From Tridacna crocea (taxonomy: Eukaryota; Mollusca; Bivalvia; Cardiida; Cardiidae), in contig OX031060.1 in the NCBI GenBank assembly GCA_943736015.1, forward strand, positions 10,305,501-10,369,500: 64,000 nucleotides of DNA, given 5' to 3'. The translations under genes and the position numbers were made by a program. This document shows, piece after piece, positions 40,059 through 52,077 of the stretch. The notes under the pieces were generated by a model. The model was not told the DNA's origin and did no database searches. It worked only from the letters and a program-made list of their open reading frames with translations. Position 1 is the stretch's first letter. Each line of letters begins with the position of its first letter.

Positions 40059-40285
40059 TAACTCTTTACCAAAAGGCAAAATTTTGGACTGGTCCAAATT
40101 GAAAGCATTTGCAGGCAAGAAAATAAATGTGACTCAAATACTGGAATTTGATTTTGAAAGGATAGAAAAGATTATGGGGAAGGAGAAAATGCTGATTAAC
40201 AGAATTTTCTCCTTTTCCCTAAATGCTTTCGAAAGGCTTCTTAATCAAGATCGTTTAATTTCGGGATTGTATGCTATAGTCTTAA
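40059..40285 (+). mobile_element. MITE family A
   Basis: TTAACTCTTTACCAAAAGGC left end; core GAAAATGCTGATTAACAGAA; right end GGGATTGTATGCTATAG decayed. Confidence 0.65.
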
Positions 40286-40289
40286 GTGT

Positions 40290-40420
40290 ATACCAAACGA
40301 CATCCAAATTGAAAACATTTCCAGACGATAAATTAAATATGACTGAAACGATAATTTTGTCTGAATAGTTCAATCCGATTAAAAGCATAGTGCTGGAAAT
40401 AGAAAATGTCTAAACATGCG
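40290..40420 (+). mobile_element. MITE family A left-end fragment
   Basis: TATACCAAACGACATCCAAA and TTTCCAGACGATAAATTAAA; the rest is lost. Confidence 0.45.
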
Positions 40421-40429
40421 CATGTTTTT

Positions 40430-41280
40430 TGGGTGCATTTGTATGTAAAACCTCTTCAAGTGTGACCAAATACAACTATTTGTTTTTCTGTTTAGTGTTT
40501 TACGGCATACTCTGTGAAAAGAGGACTGTATGCACCTGCCAAAAATATCGACCCGTATCAGCCTGTCTAATCCGTGTCTAATCAACTTGGAAGTTGTAAA
40601 AGGAATAATGGTAAGAGAAAGTCACGTGATACATTGACAGGTGTACTTGTTGTCATGATATGACTGTTCTGTTGATCATCAAACAAACTTCATCAGTATT
40701 TGTTCAGTGTAAGGGCGTATTTGTTATGTAGCTACATATATGTGCGTCTTATTTAAAGGTTTCCCTTCAGGTTTTGGGAAGAAAATTTGACAAAAATACA
40801 AACATGATACTACTACTCCCAAAGCCATTTAGTTTTCATCCATAAAACCCCAGTATTAGAAAACCATCAAACAACAAGAGATTTTAGAGATTTACAATCA
40901 AAGAAGCAAAGTTAATGAAAATAATGTAGCGAGCTGCCATTCTGAGCTTATGAATACTCGAGCTTCGGTTGTCAGGGCATGAGGTTAGGACACCTCTAAT
41001 TCCCCTTTTTTTTTACTACCAATATTGCAATCCGAAAAGCCTGAACGGACAGGGTAAATCATGCAAGATCAGGCCAAACAGGTCACAGTGTCTGTTCTGC
41101 GATCATTGTTTGCTTCCAGATGCTACTCTAAGATCATAATAGTCTTGAAATACAATGGGAATCCATTTTAGACATGTAAAATAGCTTCATTTATTTAGTC
41201 TGCATGGAAAGAGTTACATAATATTATTCACAAAAAGTGGAACTGTTGTGAACTTCGACAAAATCTTTTTTTTAAGCTTT
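40430..41280. other. No recognised gene; one dispersed-repeat fragment
   Basis: 40,755-40,900 resembles 10,085-10,260 and 3,465-3,625 (TTTTCATCCATAAAACCCCA). The remainder shows no supported feature. Confidence 0.35.
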
Positions 41281-41282
41281 TT

Positions 41283-42968
41283 TAACTTTAAAATTCTTCT
41301 TCTCTGAAACTAGAAGGTGCAGAGCTTTGATATTTGGTATGTAGCATCTCCCAGTGAACCTCTACCAATATTTTTCATTTGATGCCCCTTGGGTCAAAAC
41401 TGGCCCCGTTCCGGGGGTCAAAAGTTTGAAACATAGGAACAAAGAAGGAAAACTTTAAAAATCTTCTCTCAAAATAGAAGGTGCAGAGCTTTGATATTTG
41501 GTATGAAGCATCTCTTAGTGGACCTCTACCAAGATTGTTCATATGATGTCCAAGGGGTTAAAACTGGCCACACCCCGGGGGATACAAGTTTAAAACATAG
41601 AAATAAATATGAAAGCTTTTAAATTCTTCTTCTCTGAAACTAGGAGGTGCAGAGCTTTGATATTTGGTATGTAGCATCTCCTAGTGGACCTCTACCAAGA
41701 TTGTTCATACGATGTCTCAGGGGTTAAAACTGGCCACATCCCGGGGGTCACAATTTTAAAACTTAGAAATAAAGAACGAAAACTTTAAAATTCTTCTTTT
41801 CTGAAACTAGAAGGTGCAGAGCTTTGATATTTGATATGTAGCATTTCCTAGTAGACCTCTACCAAGATTGTTCATATGATGTCCCTGGGGTCAAAACTGG
41901 TCCTGCCCCAGGGGTCACAAGTTCGAAACATAGGAACAAAGAATGAAAACTTTCAAATTTTTCTTCTCTGAAACTAGAAGGTGCAGAGCTTTGATATTTG
42001 GTATGCAGCATCTCCTAGTGGACCTCTACCAACGTGGACATGTGATGTCCCTGGGGTGAAAAGTGGCCCTGCCCTGGGGGTCACAAGTTTAAAACATAGA
42101 AATAAAATTGAAAGCTTTTAAATTCTTCTTCTCTGAAACTAGGAGGTGCAAAGCTTTGATATTTGGTATGTAGCATCTCCTAATAAACCTCTACCAAGAT
42201 TGTTTATATGATGCCCCTGGGGTCAAAACTGGTCCCGCCTTGGGGGTCACAAGTTCGAAACATAGGAACAAAAAAGGAAAACTTTAAAATTCTTCTTCTC
42301 TGAAAGTAGAAGGTGTAGAGCTTTGATATTTGGTATGTAGCATCTCCTAGTGGACCTCTACCAAGATTATTCATATGATCACCTGGGATCGAAACTGGCC
42401 CTGCTCTTGGGGTCACAAGTTCGAAACATAGGAACAAAGAAGGAAAACTTGAAAATTCTTCTCCTCTGAAACTAGAAGATGTAGAGCTTCGATATTTGGT
42501 AGGTAGGATCTCCTGGTGGACTTCTACAATGTTTGTTCATATGATGTCCCAGGGTCAAAACTTTCCTTGCGTTGTGGGTCCCAATTTCGAAACATAGGAA
42601 CAAAGAAAGAAAACTTTAAAAATCTTCTCTGAAACTAGAAGTCGTAGAGCTTTGATATTTGGTATGTAGCATCTCTTAGTGGACTACTACAAAGTTTCTG
42701 TATACGATGACCCTGGGGTCAAAACTTGGCTTGCCCCAGGGGTCACAAGTTCGAAACATAGAAACAAAGAAGGAAAACTCTACTTCACTGAAACTAGAAG
42801 GTGTAGAGCTTTGATATTTTGTAAGTAGCATCTCCTAGTGGACCTCTACAAAGTCTTTTCTTAGGATGCCCCTGGGGTCAAAGGTGGCCCCGCCCCAGGG
42901 GTCACAAGTTTGATTTTACAGCTTAGTACTCAGGTGAGCGATATAGGACCATCATGGTCCTCTTGTTT
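41283..42968 (+). mobile_element. Tandem-core element E5 (~10 units of ~165 bp)
   Basis: Units contain TCTCTGAAACTAGAAGGTGC, GAGCTTTGATATTTGGTATG, AGTGGACCTCTACCAAGATT and a C/G-rich CTGGCCCTGCCC(C)GGGGGTC. Starts of consecutive units are 164-166 bp apart. The right end CTCAGGTGAGCGATATAGGA plus hairpin GGACCATCATGGTCC and TCTTGTTT matches E1/E2, so the family is shared, but no left end is seen. Confidence 0.72.
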
Positions 42969-42974
42969 TAATTT

Positions 42975-43203
42975 AAATCATTACTAAACTACAAAAGTTT
43001 TAGATTTGCCCAAATCTAGAGCAGTCGTACACTACAACACAAAAGTGACTGAAAATTTGAAAATTGTTTTGTGAAGGGTAGAAAATATTGTGGGAAAAGG
43101 AGAAAATGCTGGTTACCAGCATTTTGTCCTTTTCCCACAATGTTTACTAAGGGCTTCTTTCTCAGGGTCATCAAAAGTAGGGATTGTGTTGTAATGGGTC
43201 GAT
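42975..43203 (+). mobile_element. MITE family A
   Basis: TCATTACTAAACTACAAAAG left end; core GCTGGTTACCAGC; right end GTGTTGTAATGGGTCG; flanks degenerate. Confidence 0.7.
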
Positions 43204-43426
43204 TCATTACTAAACGACAATATTTTAGGCTTGTCCAAATCGAAAGCATTTGCAGACGACAAAGTAAAAAGTGACAGAAATTTGGAAATTTGTTTTGTGA
43301 AGGGTAAAAAATGCTGTGGGAAAAGGAGAAAATGCTGGTTACCAGTTCTCCTTTAACCACAATGTTTTCTAAAGCCTTATTTCTCAAGGTCCTCAAAATA
43401 TAGGGATTGTGTGGTAATCGGTTAAT
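43204..43426 (+). mobile_element. MITE family A, directly adjoining the previous copy
   Basis: TCATTACTAAACGACAATAT left end; the core has lost much of its right arm (GCTGGTTACCAGTTCTCC); right end GTGTGGTAATCGGTTAA. Confidence 0.7.
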
Positions 43427-43591
43427 GCCGTTTTCAGAATTATTTCAGTTTTGTCGGGCGGCCAGTTTTTTCAGGGCATTCCCACATTACCATCGTCGAA
43501 ATAATGATCAGCGAAAAGATAAAGTAATGAGTCCTGTTCCAATGACTATCATTATTCCTTGGAAAGAAATATGCATGAGGATTCTGACTAG

Positions 43592-44312
43592 CGACACCTT
43601 GTCTCATGTCCTGTACGTTACCGACAATACTACCTTGTCTCAAGTCCTGTACGCCACCGACCTTATTACCTTGTCTCAAGTCCTGTACGCTTCCGACCTT
43701 ACTTCCCTGTCTCACGTCCTGTACGTCATCAACCTTACAACCCTGTCTCACATCCTGTGCGCTACCGACCTTACAACCTTGTTTCGCGTCCTGTACGCTA
43801 CCGACTTTACTGCCCTGTCTCACGTCCTGCACGTTACCGACCTTACTACCTGTCTCACGTCCTGTACACTACCAACCTTATTACCTCATCTCACGACCTA
43901 TAGCTACCGACCTAACTACCTCGTCTCAAATCCTTTACGCCACCGACCTTACTACCCTGTCTCAAGTCCTGAACGTTACCGACCTTGGTACCTCGTCTCG
44001 CGTCCTGTGCGTTACCGACCTTGCTACCTCGTCTCGCGTCCTGTACGCTACCGACCTTACTACCTCGTCTTAAATCCTGTACGCTACCGACCGTACTACT
44101 TGTCTCATGTCCTGTACGTTACCAAACTTATTACCTTGTCTCAAGTCTTTTACGCCACCGACCTTACTACCTTATTTCACGCCCTGTCCGCTACAGACCT
44201 TACTACTTTGTCTCACGTCCTGTACGTTACCGACCTTACTACTTTGTTTCAAGCCCTGTACTTTACCGACCTTACTACCTTATCTCACGTCCTCTCCGCT
44301 ACCGACCCGACT
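43592..44312. repeat. 36-bp minisatellite, ~20 units
   Basis: Units such as CTTGTCTCACGTCCTGTACG plus CTACCGACCTTACTAC, mostly exactly 36 bp. Because 36 is a multiple of three, frames stay open on both strands: plus TLSHVLYATDLT-type, minus QDVRQGSKVGSV-type 12-residue repeats. A few 35-bp units break every frame. No start context, splice site or neighbouring domain supports a real protein. Confidence 0.85.
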
Positions 44313-44387
44313 ACCGGACTTGGAAAATGAAAAAGAAAGTATAGTAACTCAAAAGGAATTATCTTGGGATGTAAATCATAACCAGTA

Positions 44388-44645
44388 TAAGAATCAACCA
44401 CTGCAGTCCCTCGATCGTCACATCTGCCATTTCATCCGGCGGAACAAAAGTGACAGCATGCATGTCGTAAAAGGCGACAAAAGGGGCATCATTTTGTGTT
44501 TCGTCCATTCCTCATTTATCATGTTTGTCTTATGTTGTTGCACATGTATGTTATTTTCACCTCGCATTATTGTTTACTAAGTAAGTGCGCCCTATATGAC
44601 CAAAGTTGTCGACGGGCCTTAAAACGCTATTTATTTATTTATTTA
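44388..44645 (+). mobile_element. SINE-like repeat with (ATTT)n tail
   Basis: Close copy of 23,161-23,415 (CCACTGCAGTCCCTCGATCG ... ACGGGCCTTAAAACGC) followed by TTATTTATTTATTTATTTA. Confidence 0.55.
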
Positions 44646-44699
44646 TTTAAATCATAACCAAGGCGAATGACCGATTACACAAGATTTTAATCAATGATT

Positions 44700-45600
44700 T
44701 AATACAGTGAAATTCGAAAAAAAAAATGGAAATTTTAGGAATTTGCTATTAATAACATGGTAAATATATTTCAATTATTCTTAATTTGTTCGCTGTTTTT
44801 GTATTCAAGCTCTTCGAAGGTTTTAACTTTTTTTTATTATTTCTTTTCTAATACAAGTTATTTATTTATCTATTTATCTATTTTTCATCATTTATTCCGA
44901 ATGTTTTATTTCTCCATTGCATATAAAAATCACAGTGTTTTTTTTTTCTAAACTTGTAGTCAAATCTGTGTACAGCAGCCACCGAAGGGGAATTTTAAAA
45001 GTGGCTGTTGTTTACAGATTGGCTGTTGTCCACGATATGGACTACTTGCACTTTATAGTGTTGCGAATATGATGGTTTCGATAGGTAAAGTTCTTTTATT
45101 TCAGTGAACTTTTAGGGTATTTCTATTAAAAAAAGAACAGTAAAATAGTCTTCTGTGCAAGCAGTAATACATAAACAGCTGCAGTCAAAAAGGATGCTGT
45201 TGTGTAGGTGTCGAAACAATAAAGTCATACCCATTAAGTGACTTCTGTCTGCATTAGACAGATAGCTACTATGCACAAGGTAAGTAAAACAGAAATATGC
45301 ACGGATGGACCTGTGTTGGCTGCTTTTCAGATTGTCTGCTGTTCATGTGTGGCTGCTTGCACAAATTTGACTGTACATGACGTCAAAATGTCAATGATCA
45401 TAAGATGTGGAGAGGGATGTCTCCCTCACTCTCAAAAAAAAGTCGCTAAAACATGGAATTGTGTGGTATTGAACTAAGTAAAAAATATATTTGTATGAAA
45501 TCATTCTGATATCTAACAAAGAAATAAGGCTGTATATTTTGCATATATTTGTGTATATTACATAAAATGCGAAAAATAAAATTAAACGGCTTGAAATAGA
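44700..45600. other. No recognised gene
   Basis: AT-rich with TTTATC-type low complexity at 44,862-44,886. A 79-codon frame at 45,238-45,477 is Cys-rich (CCSCVAAC) but has no known motif or splice context; I do not call it a gene. Confidence 0.3.
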
Positions 45601-45609
45601 ACGTTTTAA

Positions 45610-46465
45610 CAGAGGCTCCCCCCTGCTCCCTAACTCCCTCGCTCGTTTGCTCGCTCCCTGCTCCCTAACTTCCTCGCTTGCTTGATCGCCTTCTGCTCCC
45701 TGAATCCCTTCCTAGCTTGCTTGCCTCTTGCTCCCTAACTCCCTCGCTAGCTCGCTCGCCTCGCGCTCTTTAATTTCCTCGCAAGCTTGCTCGCCTTCTG
45801 TCCTACTTTGCTCGCTCACCTCCAACTCCCAAACTCGCTAGCTTGCTTGATCGCCTCCTGCTCCCTACTGCCTTGCTAGCTTGCTCGCCTCCCGCTCTTT
45901 AACTTCCTCGCTCGCTTGCCCGCCTCTTGCTCCTTAACTGCCTCACCAGCTTGCTCGCCGCCCGCTCTTCAACTTCCTCGCTAGCTTGCTCGCCTTCTGT
46001 TCCCTAATTCCCAAACTTGCTCGCCTCCCGCTCTTTAACTTCCTCGCTCGCTTGCTCGCCTCTTGCTCCTTAACTGCCCCGCTAGTTTGCTTGCCTCCCG
46101 CTCTTTAACTTCCTCGCTCGCTTGCTTGCCTCTTGCTCCTTGACAGCCTCGCCACCTTGCTCGCCTCTCGCTCTTTAACTTCCTCGCTCGCTTGCTCGCC
46201 TCTTGCTCCTTAACTGCCACGCTAGCTTGCTCTCCTCCCGCTCTTTAACTTCCTCGCTCGCTTGCTCTCCTCTTGCTCCTTAACAGCCTCGCCAGCTTGC
46301 TCGCCGCCCGCTCTTTAACTGCCTCGCTAGCTTGCTCGCCGCCCGCTTTTTAACTTCCGCGCTAGCTTGCTCGCCTTCTGTTCCCTAATTCCCTAACTTG
46401 CTCGCTCACCTCCTGTTCCCAAACTCGCTAGCTCGCTTGCTTGCCTCCTGCTCCCTAACTCATGC
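45610..46465. repeat. ~35-bp minisatellite, ~24 units
   Basis: Units like CTCGCTAGCTTGCTCGCCTC plus CCGCTCTTTAACTTC, 33-37 bp, with strong C+T bias. Frames through it do not stay open for long because 35 is not a multiple of three. Confidence 0.88.
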
Positions 46466-46479
46466 TCTCCCAAGCTTCC

Positions 46480-48625
46480 ACTAGTTTTTCTTGATTATGT
46501 CATGGATTTCAAATTCAAAATCATTATTTGTTTCCAACATATTTCAAGACCAGAAAAAAATAAAAGATTTCAAAACGCTCAAGATCATAAATCCGTTAAC
46601 AAAGATAAGGCTGCAAAAAAGCATGGTGGCATCAAAGATTAGGCTGCAAAAAACAGGGTGACATATATATTTCAATTACAAAGGTGGTAAGCATGACGTT
46701 TTCTCTGGAAGAATTTTACAAAACACATCGAAATCATTAAATCTTTCTCAAGCAGCAAATTCTAGACTTCTCTAAATTCAAAGCATCTGCAGACGACAAA
46801 TCTGAAAAAAAGTACGAATAAAATGGAATTATTTCGTAGATTATCTCTCCAAGGCTCGAAAATTATCAATTGTCCCAACATCGTTAAATAGTTTTAACAA
46901 CTCGACATAATGTACTTCTTCTCTATTTATGTAGTTGGTAGTAAAACAGTCAATTCAGTCAAATACGAATACAAAAAAAAAACATGTTCATTTTATTTTT
47001 CAAAAAACAAAAAGCATTAAGTATCTTTTCCTGCCAAATTAGTCAAATTCATGACGTTGCAATGCTCTGCGAGGGGATTTAACTCTTTCGGCGCCAAGTG
47101 CTATATATTCGACCTCTTTCGACGGCCAATTTAAATACACTTCACTGAAAGAACATTCTATTGATATCGGATAAAATCAATATCTGCATAGAATCAACTT
47201 TTGAAAAATTAAAAAAAAAACATGACAAATAATACATGTAGATGAAATAAGTACAAATACACTAACAATGGGTTTTTCGTGCCTCGTCATGCTGGCCGAA
47301 ACTGTTAGGATTTTGGCAAAAGACACGAATGTCAATACACAGACGTTACGTAGTCCGTCTACACAACTATTCTCCACAGACGATACACGTACTAGGCTGG
47401 TACGGGGGAAAATCTGCAGAGTTGTTTTGGACAGTTAGGTAACGCCCGTATATTCACAGATCGAAATAATTCATTGTAAGGTTGGGAATTAGGGTAGTGG
47501 ACCCGTAATACTTCTAGTGCAGCATGGCATAAAATTTCTTGACAGTTGATAAAGACAGAGTTTTACTACAGATAAAATACTTTTGCACGTTTTTAACCGA
47601 CCAGAAATTCCTTTGATGTCTATCTTGAAATTGATTGTTGATACTTTTGGTAGCTTCCAGAAAAGGGAGGTAACTATCATAATCCCTTTATAATGAGAAT
47701 ATAGTGGTTTTAGATATATAAATGATAATTCTAGGAAGGACAAAAAGGAAAAGGTGGTGAAAGAAGTAAAACAAAATACTCATTTTCAATCTTAGCAAAT
47801 TTTGTAGCATACTATGATATTAGAAATGGCTATTTTCTATTACGAGTCCACCACGTGTGAATAACCAAAGATATTTAAAAAATCATAGTTTTCCGGTACA
47901 AATTTAATTTTATTTGATATTTTCACATGGCTTCTCTCTGTCCATCATATATCCTACTGTGAAGAGACGTTACTCCTTATTCCTCCTAAGGGAGACCACC
48001 AATACACAAATAATTTTAACTGTGTCACGGGTTCTTTCCCTTCAACAAAAAAAGGTATTTATTTACTTTTAACTTTTAAGCAAGTATTTGAATAATATTT
48101 CTCTTTTTCTTTCAAATTATTAATTCCACACAATGGCTTTCTTGACAAATACCACTTCAGTGTTCTCGACGCTTTGATAAAAAATCTAGACCGGTTTTAC
48201 AGCAAAACGAGCTGTGCTCGTAATTACCTTTACCAACTCCTGGTGAAATTTTCAGAAGTTTTGACACTTTTACATTCTTATGTAAGTACAATAACTTTTG
48301 TCGCAATTTATTTGAACAGCAAAAGCTGAAGCTTTTGATTGCCCTGTCTCGTTTGTTTTTTATTTCGATGATTCAATATCGGGGGCAATTCATCAAACAA
48401 TTTACGAAAACAATCCTCATGCAAGTACAGCAACTGTTAATTGAATAGCAAAAACTTTAACTGTTGAGGCATTATCTTGTTTTTATTTGGATTTATTGTT
48501 GTAGATTAATTTCTACGGTCAAAAAGACACAGAGTCTTAAGGGTTACTGCCCTATGACTGTGACCAAACATCAGTTAACCTAATTCTGGGCTGACTTAAA
48601 AAATCGTAGCGAAAAAAAAATACAT
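46480..48625. other. No recognised gene; one MITE end
   Basis: 46,738-46,812 holds a MITE left end (TTAAATCTTTCTCAAGCAGC and GCATCTGCAGACGACAAATC). The remaining 1.8 kb is AT-rich without supported coding, RNA or repeat features. Confidence 0.35.
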
Positions 48626-48632
48626 GTATAAC

Positions 48633-48857
48633 CCTTTCCCAAAACGACAAATTTTAGACTCTTCCAAACCGAAAGAGTTAGCAGACGACAATTTTAGATT
48701 ATGACAAAATGGCACAAATTTCTTAAAAAGGGTAGAAAAACACTGTGGGAAAAGGAGAAATTTCTCGTTACGAGCAATTTCTCGTTTTCCCATATAGTTT
48801 TCAAAAGACTTTTACTGCAGACACATAAAAACCTGGACTTCTTTGGGAAAGGGTTAA
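48633..48857 (+). mobile_element. MITE family A at the border of the older duplicate
   Basis: ACCCTTTCCCAAAACGACAA left end and TTCTTTGGGAAAGGGTTAA right end; core GAAATTTCTCGTTACGAGCA. The left flank is TATA rather than TTAA. It abuts the diverged copy that begins at 48,858. Confidence 0.78.
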
Positions 48858-49616
48858 GAAAAATACAAGAAAAAGTTGATGCAAAGCATCAAAGTCGCCG
48901 CAAAAAAAAAATGTTTAATGCTTCAAGAAAGCCAGGGCAAGTAAGTAAATGTCAGTTTTCATCAGCAGATTTTTTAACACATTATGAAATTATGTGAATA
49001 GTAACCTATATCAAAACTTGTCTTCTGTTACAGTATCTAATACCCTAGCACATAACCATCATACCCGTTCTTCGGCGGAATTTAGCACAATTTCAGCAGT
49101 GCACAATTTTAGCAGTGGTCATTCAACAAAAAACACACAAATAGTAGGAAAAACTATCTACAAAATAATCAAAATGATTATTAAACCTGTGTACGAAGGT
49201 TGTACGAAACGACCAACTGGGTACGAAATGACCAAAATTGAAAGTATAAGTAGGTACGAAATGACCAAAATCGTACGAAATTACCTAGGTACGAAATTAA
49301 CAAGGTACGAAATGACTGGAAAGCTGTACAGCCTTGACCAATGGAAACAAGGCATTTATGTGGACGAGTCCATTTCTCACGAATAGCGAAAATAAAAGAA
49401 AAAATTAGGCGGTTTTTTGATGTTGTAAGTATTAATAGATCAACAATAGTATCGTATTGCAATTTGGTAGTTTAAGAATGAATTAAAAAGCCAGTTTAAG
49501 GCGAAGTAACGTTAGAAAGATTCCTTGTTAACCTAACACCAACGAAATTCCCACTATCCATGTCCTAACTCGAAAAACTATTAAAAATATAGTCGCGCGC
49601 TTCTGCGCGGCGACTA
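48858..49616 (+). repeat. Older diverged copy of part of the duplicated unit
   Basis: 48,858-49,030 matches 1,905-2,095 and 49,060-49,616 matches about 2,627-3,208, with frequent substitutions and small indels. The segment between (2,096-2,626, which carries a MITE) is absent here. Its left edge abuts a MITE (48,633-48,857) and it ends about 135 bp before the right copy of the large duplication. This indicates an earlier duplication round. Exon 3, which would lie next to it, is missing. Confidence 0.8.
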
Positions 49617-50532
49617 ATGAAATACCCTCGAGTCTCAGTTTCAGCTGATTCTGAACAAATATCTCAACGGAAATGGTATGAAACTTGAAGCTTTGCCTAA
49701 AATACAATTGAGACAAACTATCTGAGAATTGACACTACAGAAGAGAACAATGGACAACTCTGACTTCAAAAACTAGTATGAAAGTGACAAAAGCGATATC
49801 TGAGGTATGGTTTAAAATTATATCATCTGTGAAAAAAAAGAAAAATTAACGGTCTCATATTTAACTAAAATAAGGTACTGAAATCATGTACTTGTCGAGT
49901 TATGGTTGCTGTTTTAGTCACTGTGCGAAACTTTCGGAGAATGTGCGAAATTGTCGGAGAAACTTAAGTTTCAGAACAAAAAAAATAACATTACTGGAAT
50001 AAGTAAAATACTTTTTTCTTGTCGAAAAATTCTAATTTTCACTATGACATTTGGTAGGGTCATTCTTTGAGATTTCGAAAAGTATGAAATTTGATACGGA
50101 ATTTTTCAAGACTCTCCAAAATTTAGAGGGTCTCTTTGAGTTTCAAACTACCTAAAAATATTGATTTGCAATCTGACTGGTCAAAATATTATTCTTTAAT
50201 ATTCTCTCGCCAGTAATATTATTCTTTCATATTCACCCGCCAGTAATATAAAAACGGAGATGCCTCCAACTAAATCTGTTCCTAATTGTTTTATTTTGTG
50301 TACTATTATTCAACTGCAAAAAGTTGTCGCTGAAAGTTGTATATAGTAACTTTTCTTGTGCTTGTATTTACTTATCGCTGTGCAAGAAAATTTTGACATC
50401 GCGCAAAACCTTCAGTCTCGCTTGATATCAGATTTTCTCGTGCTGCTAAAACAAGCACCAAAAAATTTACCACAACATAATATTTCGTGTTTCGCGCGCT
50501 GCTCGGAGCAAATAAAATCACCAAAAGTTACT

Positions 50533-50758
50533 ATAACTCTTTACCAAATAACAAACTGATAGACTGGTCCAAATTCAAAGTACTTGCAGACGATAAAATA
50601 AATGTGACTGAAAAATGAAAATTTGATTTAGGAAGGGTAGAAAACACTGTGGGGAAAGGAGAAAATGCTGGTTACCAGCATTTTCTCCTTTTCCCACAAT
50701 GTTTTCAAAAGGCTTCTACCTCATGGTTGTTAAAAGTCGTCATTGTTTGGTAACGGAA
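50533..50758 (+). mobile_element. MITE family A (duplicate of 782-1,007)
   Basis: Carried by the large duplication; same sequence as the left copy. Confidence 0.78.
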
Positions 50759-51223
50759 TAACATAATATATATATTCTTAATATTCACGAATGTATCCAG
50801 AAACATTGTGGTACGGCGAAGATGGAACTCGTGACCAGCAGTTTTTCATTTTGCCCCGATATTTACAAAAATGATCTGTTACAGGACAGGAACCGTCTAC
50901 GTAGGGTTTTAAGTTGAAAACCCTTTCCCAACAAATTCACGAACGTTAGAGACTGTGGGTGACGGCTATCGAAAACATTGTGCAAAAGTAGACAAATTCA
51001 GTAACAGCGTTTTTCTCCTTTTCCCTCAATAATTTGTACCATCTTCAGAGGCAGTTCCACCATTTTAACAACGAAATTAAATCATGTTTTTGTATGCAAA
51101 TAATATCTACAGTACTTTCGATTTGGACTTAGCTATATGTTTGTATTCTAGTAATCTTTCTAGATTAAAGCAGGAGAAAGATGTACTAAGAATAAGTCCA
51201 GTGTTGATGAGATATTCTCAAGG

Positions 51224-51618
51224 TTAATGATGAAATTTTGTCACGAGATGATTCCCCGATGGAAAGCCTATGCTGACAACTAGATTTCCTTGCCATTTTG
51301 AATTTTGTTCAACGTGGGGTCTGGTTGCACCGGCGTGTTGTGGGTATCCAGAAATGTGTGAGGGCACAGTGTAATGCCTGGCATCTTGTGAATAAGTAGC
51401 CATGGCAACTGTCTGACCTTGTTGGTTCGGTACTTCTCGATTATTCATATTGCAAGTTCCGATTAACACTAAGACGTAAAGGATTGCAGCCAGGATCCCT
51501 CCGACCCCAGTGATAATAATAGAATAAGGAACCAAAAAGAGACTGAATCGCCCCAGTTCATTGTGGGCACTTACGGTTTGACTCCCGAACCTACCGGTAG
51601 CTGCAAGCGCCATAATGC
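51224..51618 (-). CDS. Claudin/PMP22-like exon 3, duplicate copy (gene A')
   Basis: This is the copy of the exon at 1,473-1,867 inside the 49,752-64,000 duplication. Acceptor, reading frame, stop and the 130-residue translation are identical. Its exons 1 and 2 would lie upstream on the minus strand beyond base 64,000, so only the 3' end and 12.4 kb of intron 2 are visible. If the duplication is real, this is the 3' end of a tandem paralogue of gene A with an intact reading frame. If the duplication is an assembly artefact, it is the same exon counted twice. Confidence 0.7.
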
Positions 51619-51848
51619 CTGAAATGCAGAGAAGAAAAAGATTATCAAAGTAAGTAACAAGAAAAAGTTGATGCAAAGCATCAAAGTCGCCGCAAAAAAT
51701 TGTTTAATGTTTGGAGAAAGCCGGGGCAATTAAGTAAATGTCAGTTTTCATCAGCAGATTTTTTAACACATTATGAAATTGATGGGACTGAATGTATATC
51801 AAATCTTGTCTTCTATTATAGTATCTAATACCCTCGCACAGCGCTCTC

Positions 51849-52077
51849 TAAACTTTTTTCCAAACGACAAATATCAGACTCGTCAAAATTCAAAGAGTTG
51901 GCAGACGACAATTTAAAAAGCGGCAAAAATGATGGAAAATTCGCTAGTAGTGGCGGAAAGGATTTGATAAAGGAGAAATTGCTTATAATGAGCAATTTCT
52001 CCTTATCCAACATGTTTTCCAAAAGAATTTGACAGCACCCATGTGATAACCCGTGTTTGTTTGGGAAAGTGTTGAAA
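51849..52077 (+). mobile_element. MITE family A (duplicate of 2,098-2,326)
   Basis: Carried by the large duplication; same sequence as the left copy. Confidence 0.72.

Noticed and set aside
41283-42968. Possible CRISPR array
   Set aside because: Regular repeats, but units are 165 bp, contiguous and without unique spacers, in a eukaryotic context.
45238-45477. 79-codon Cys-rich frame
   Set aside because: No signal peptide, no known cysteine pattern, no splice context; could be chance.
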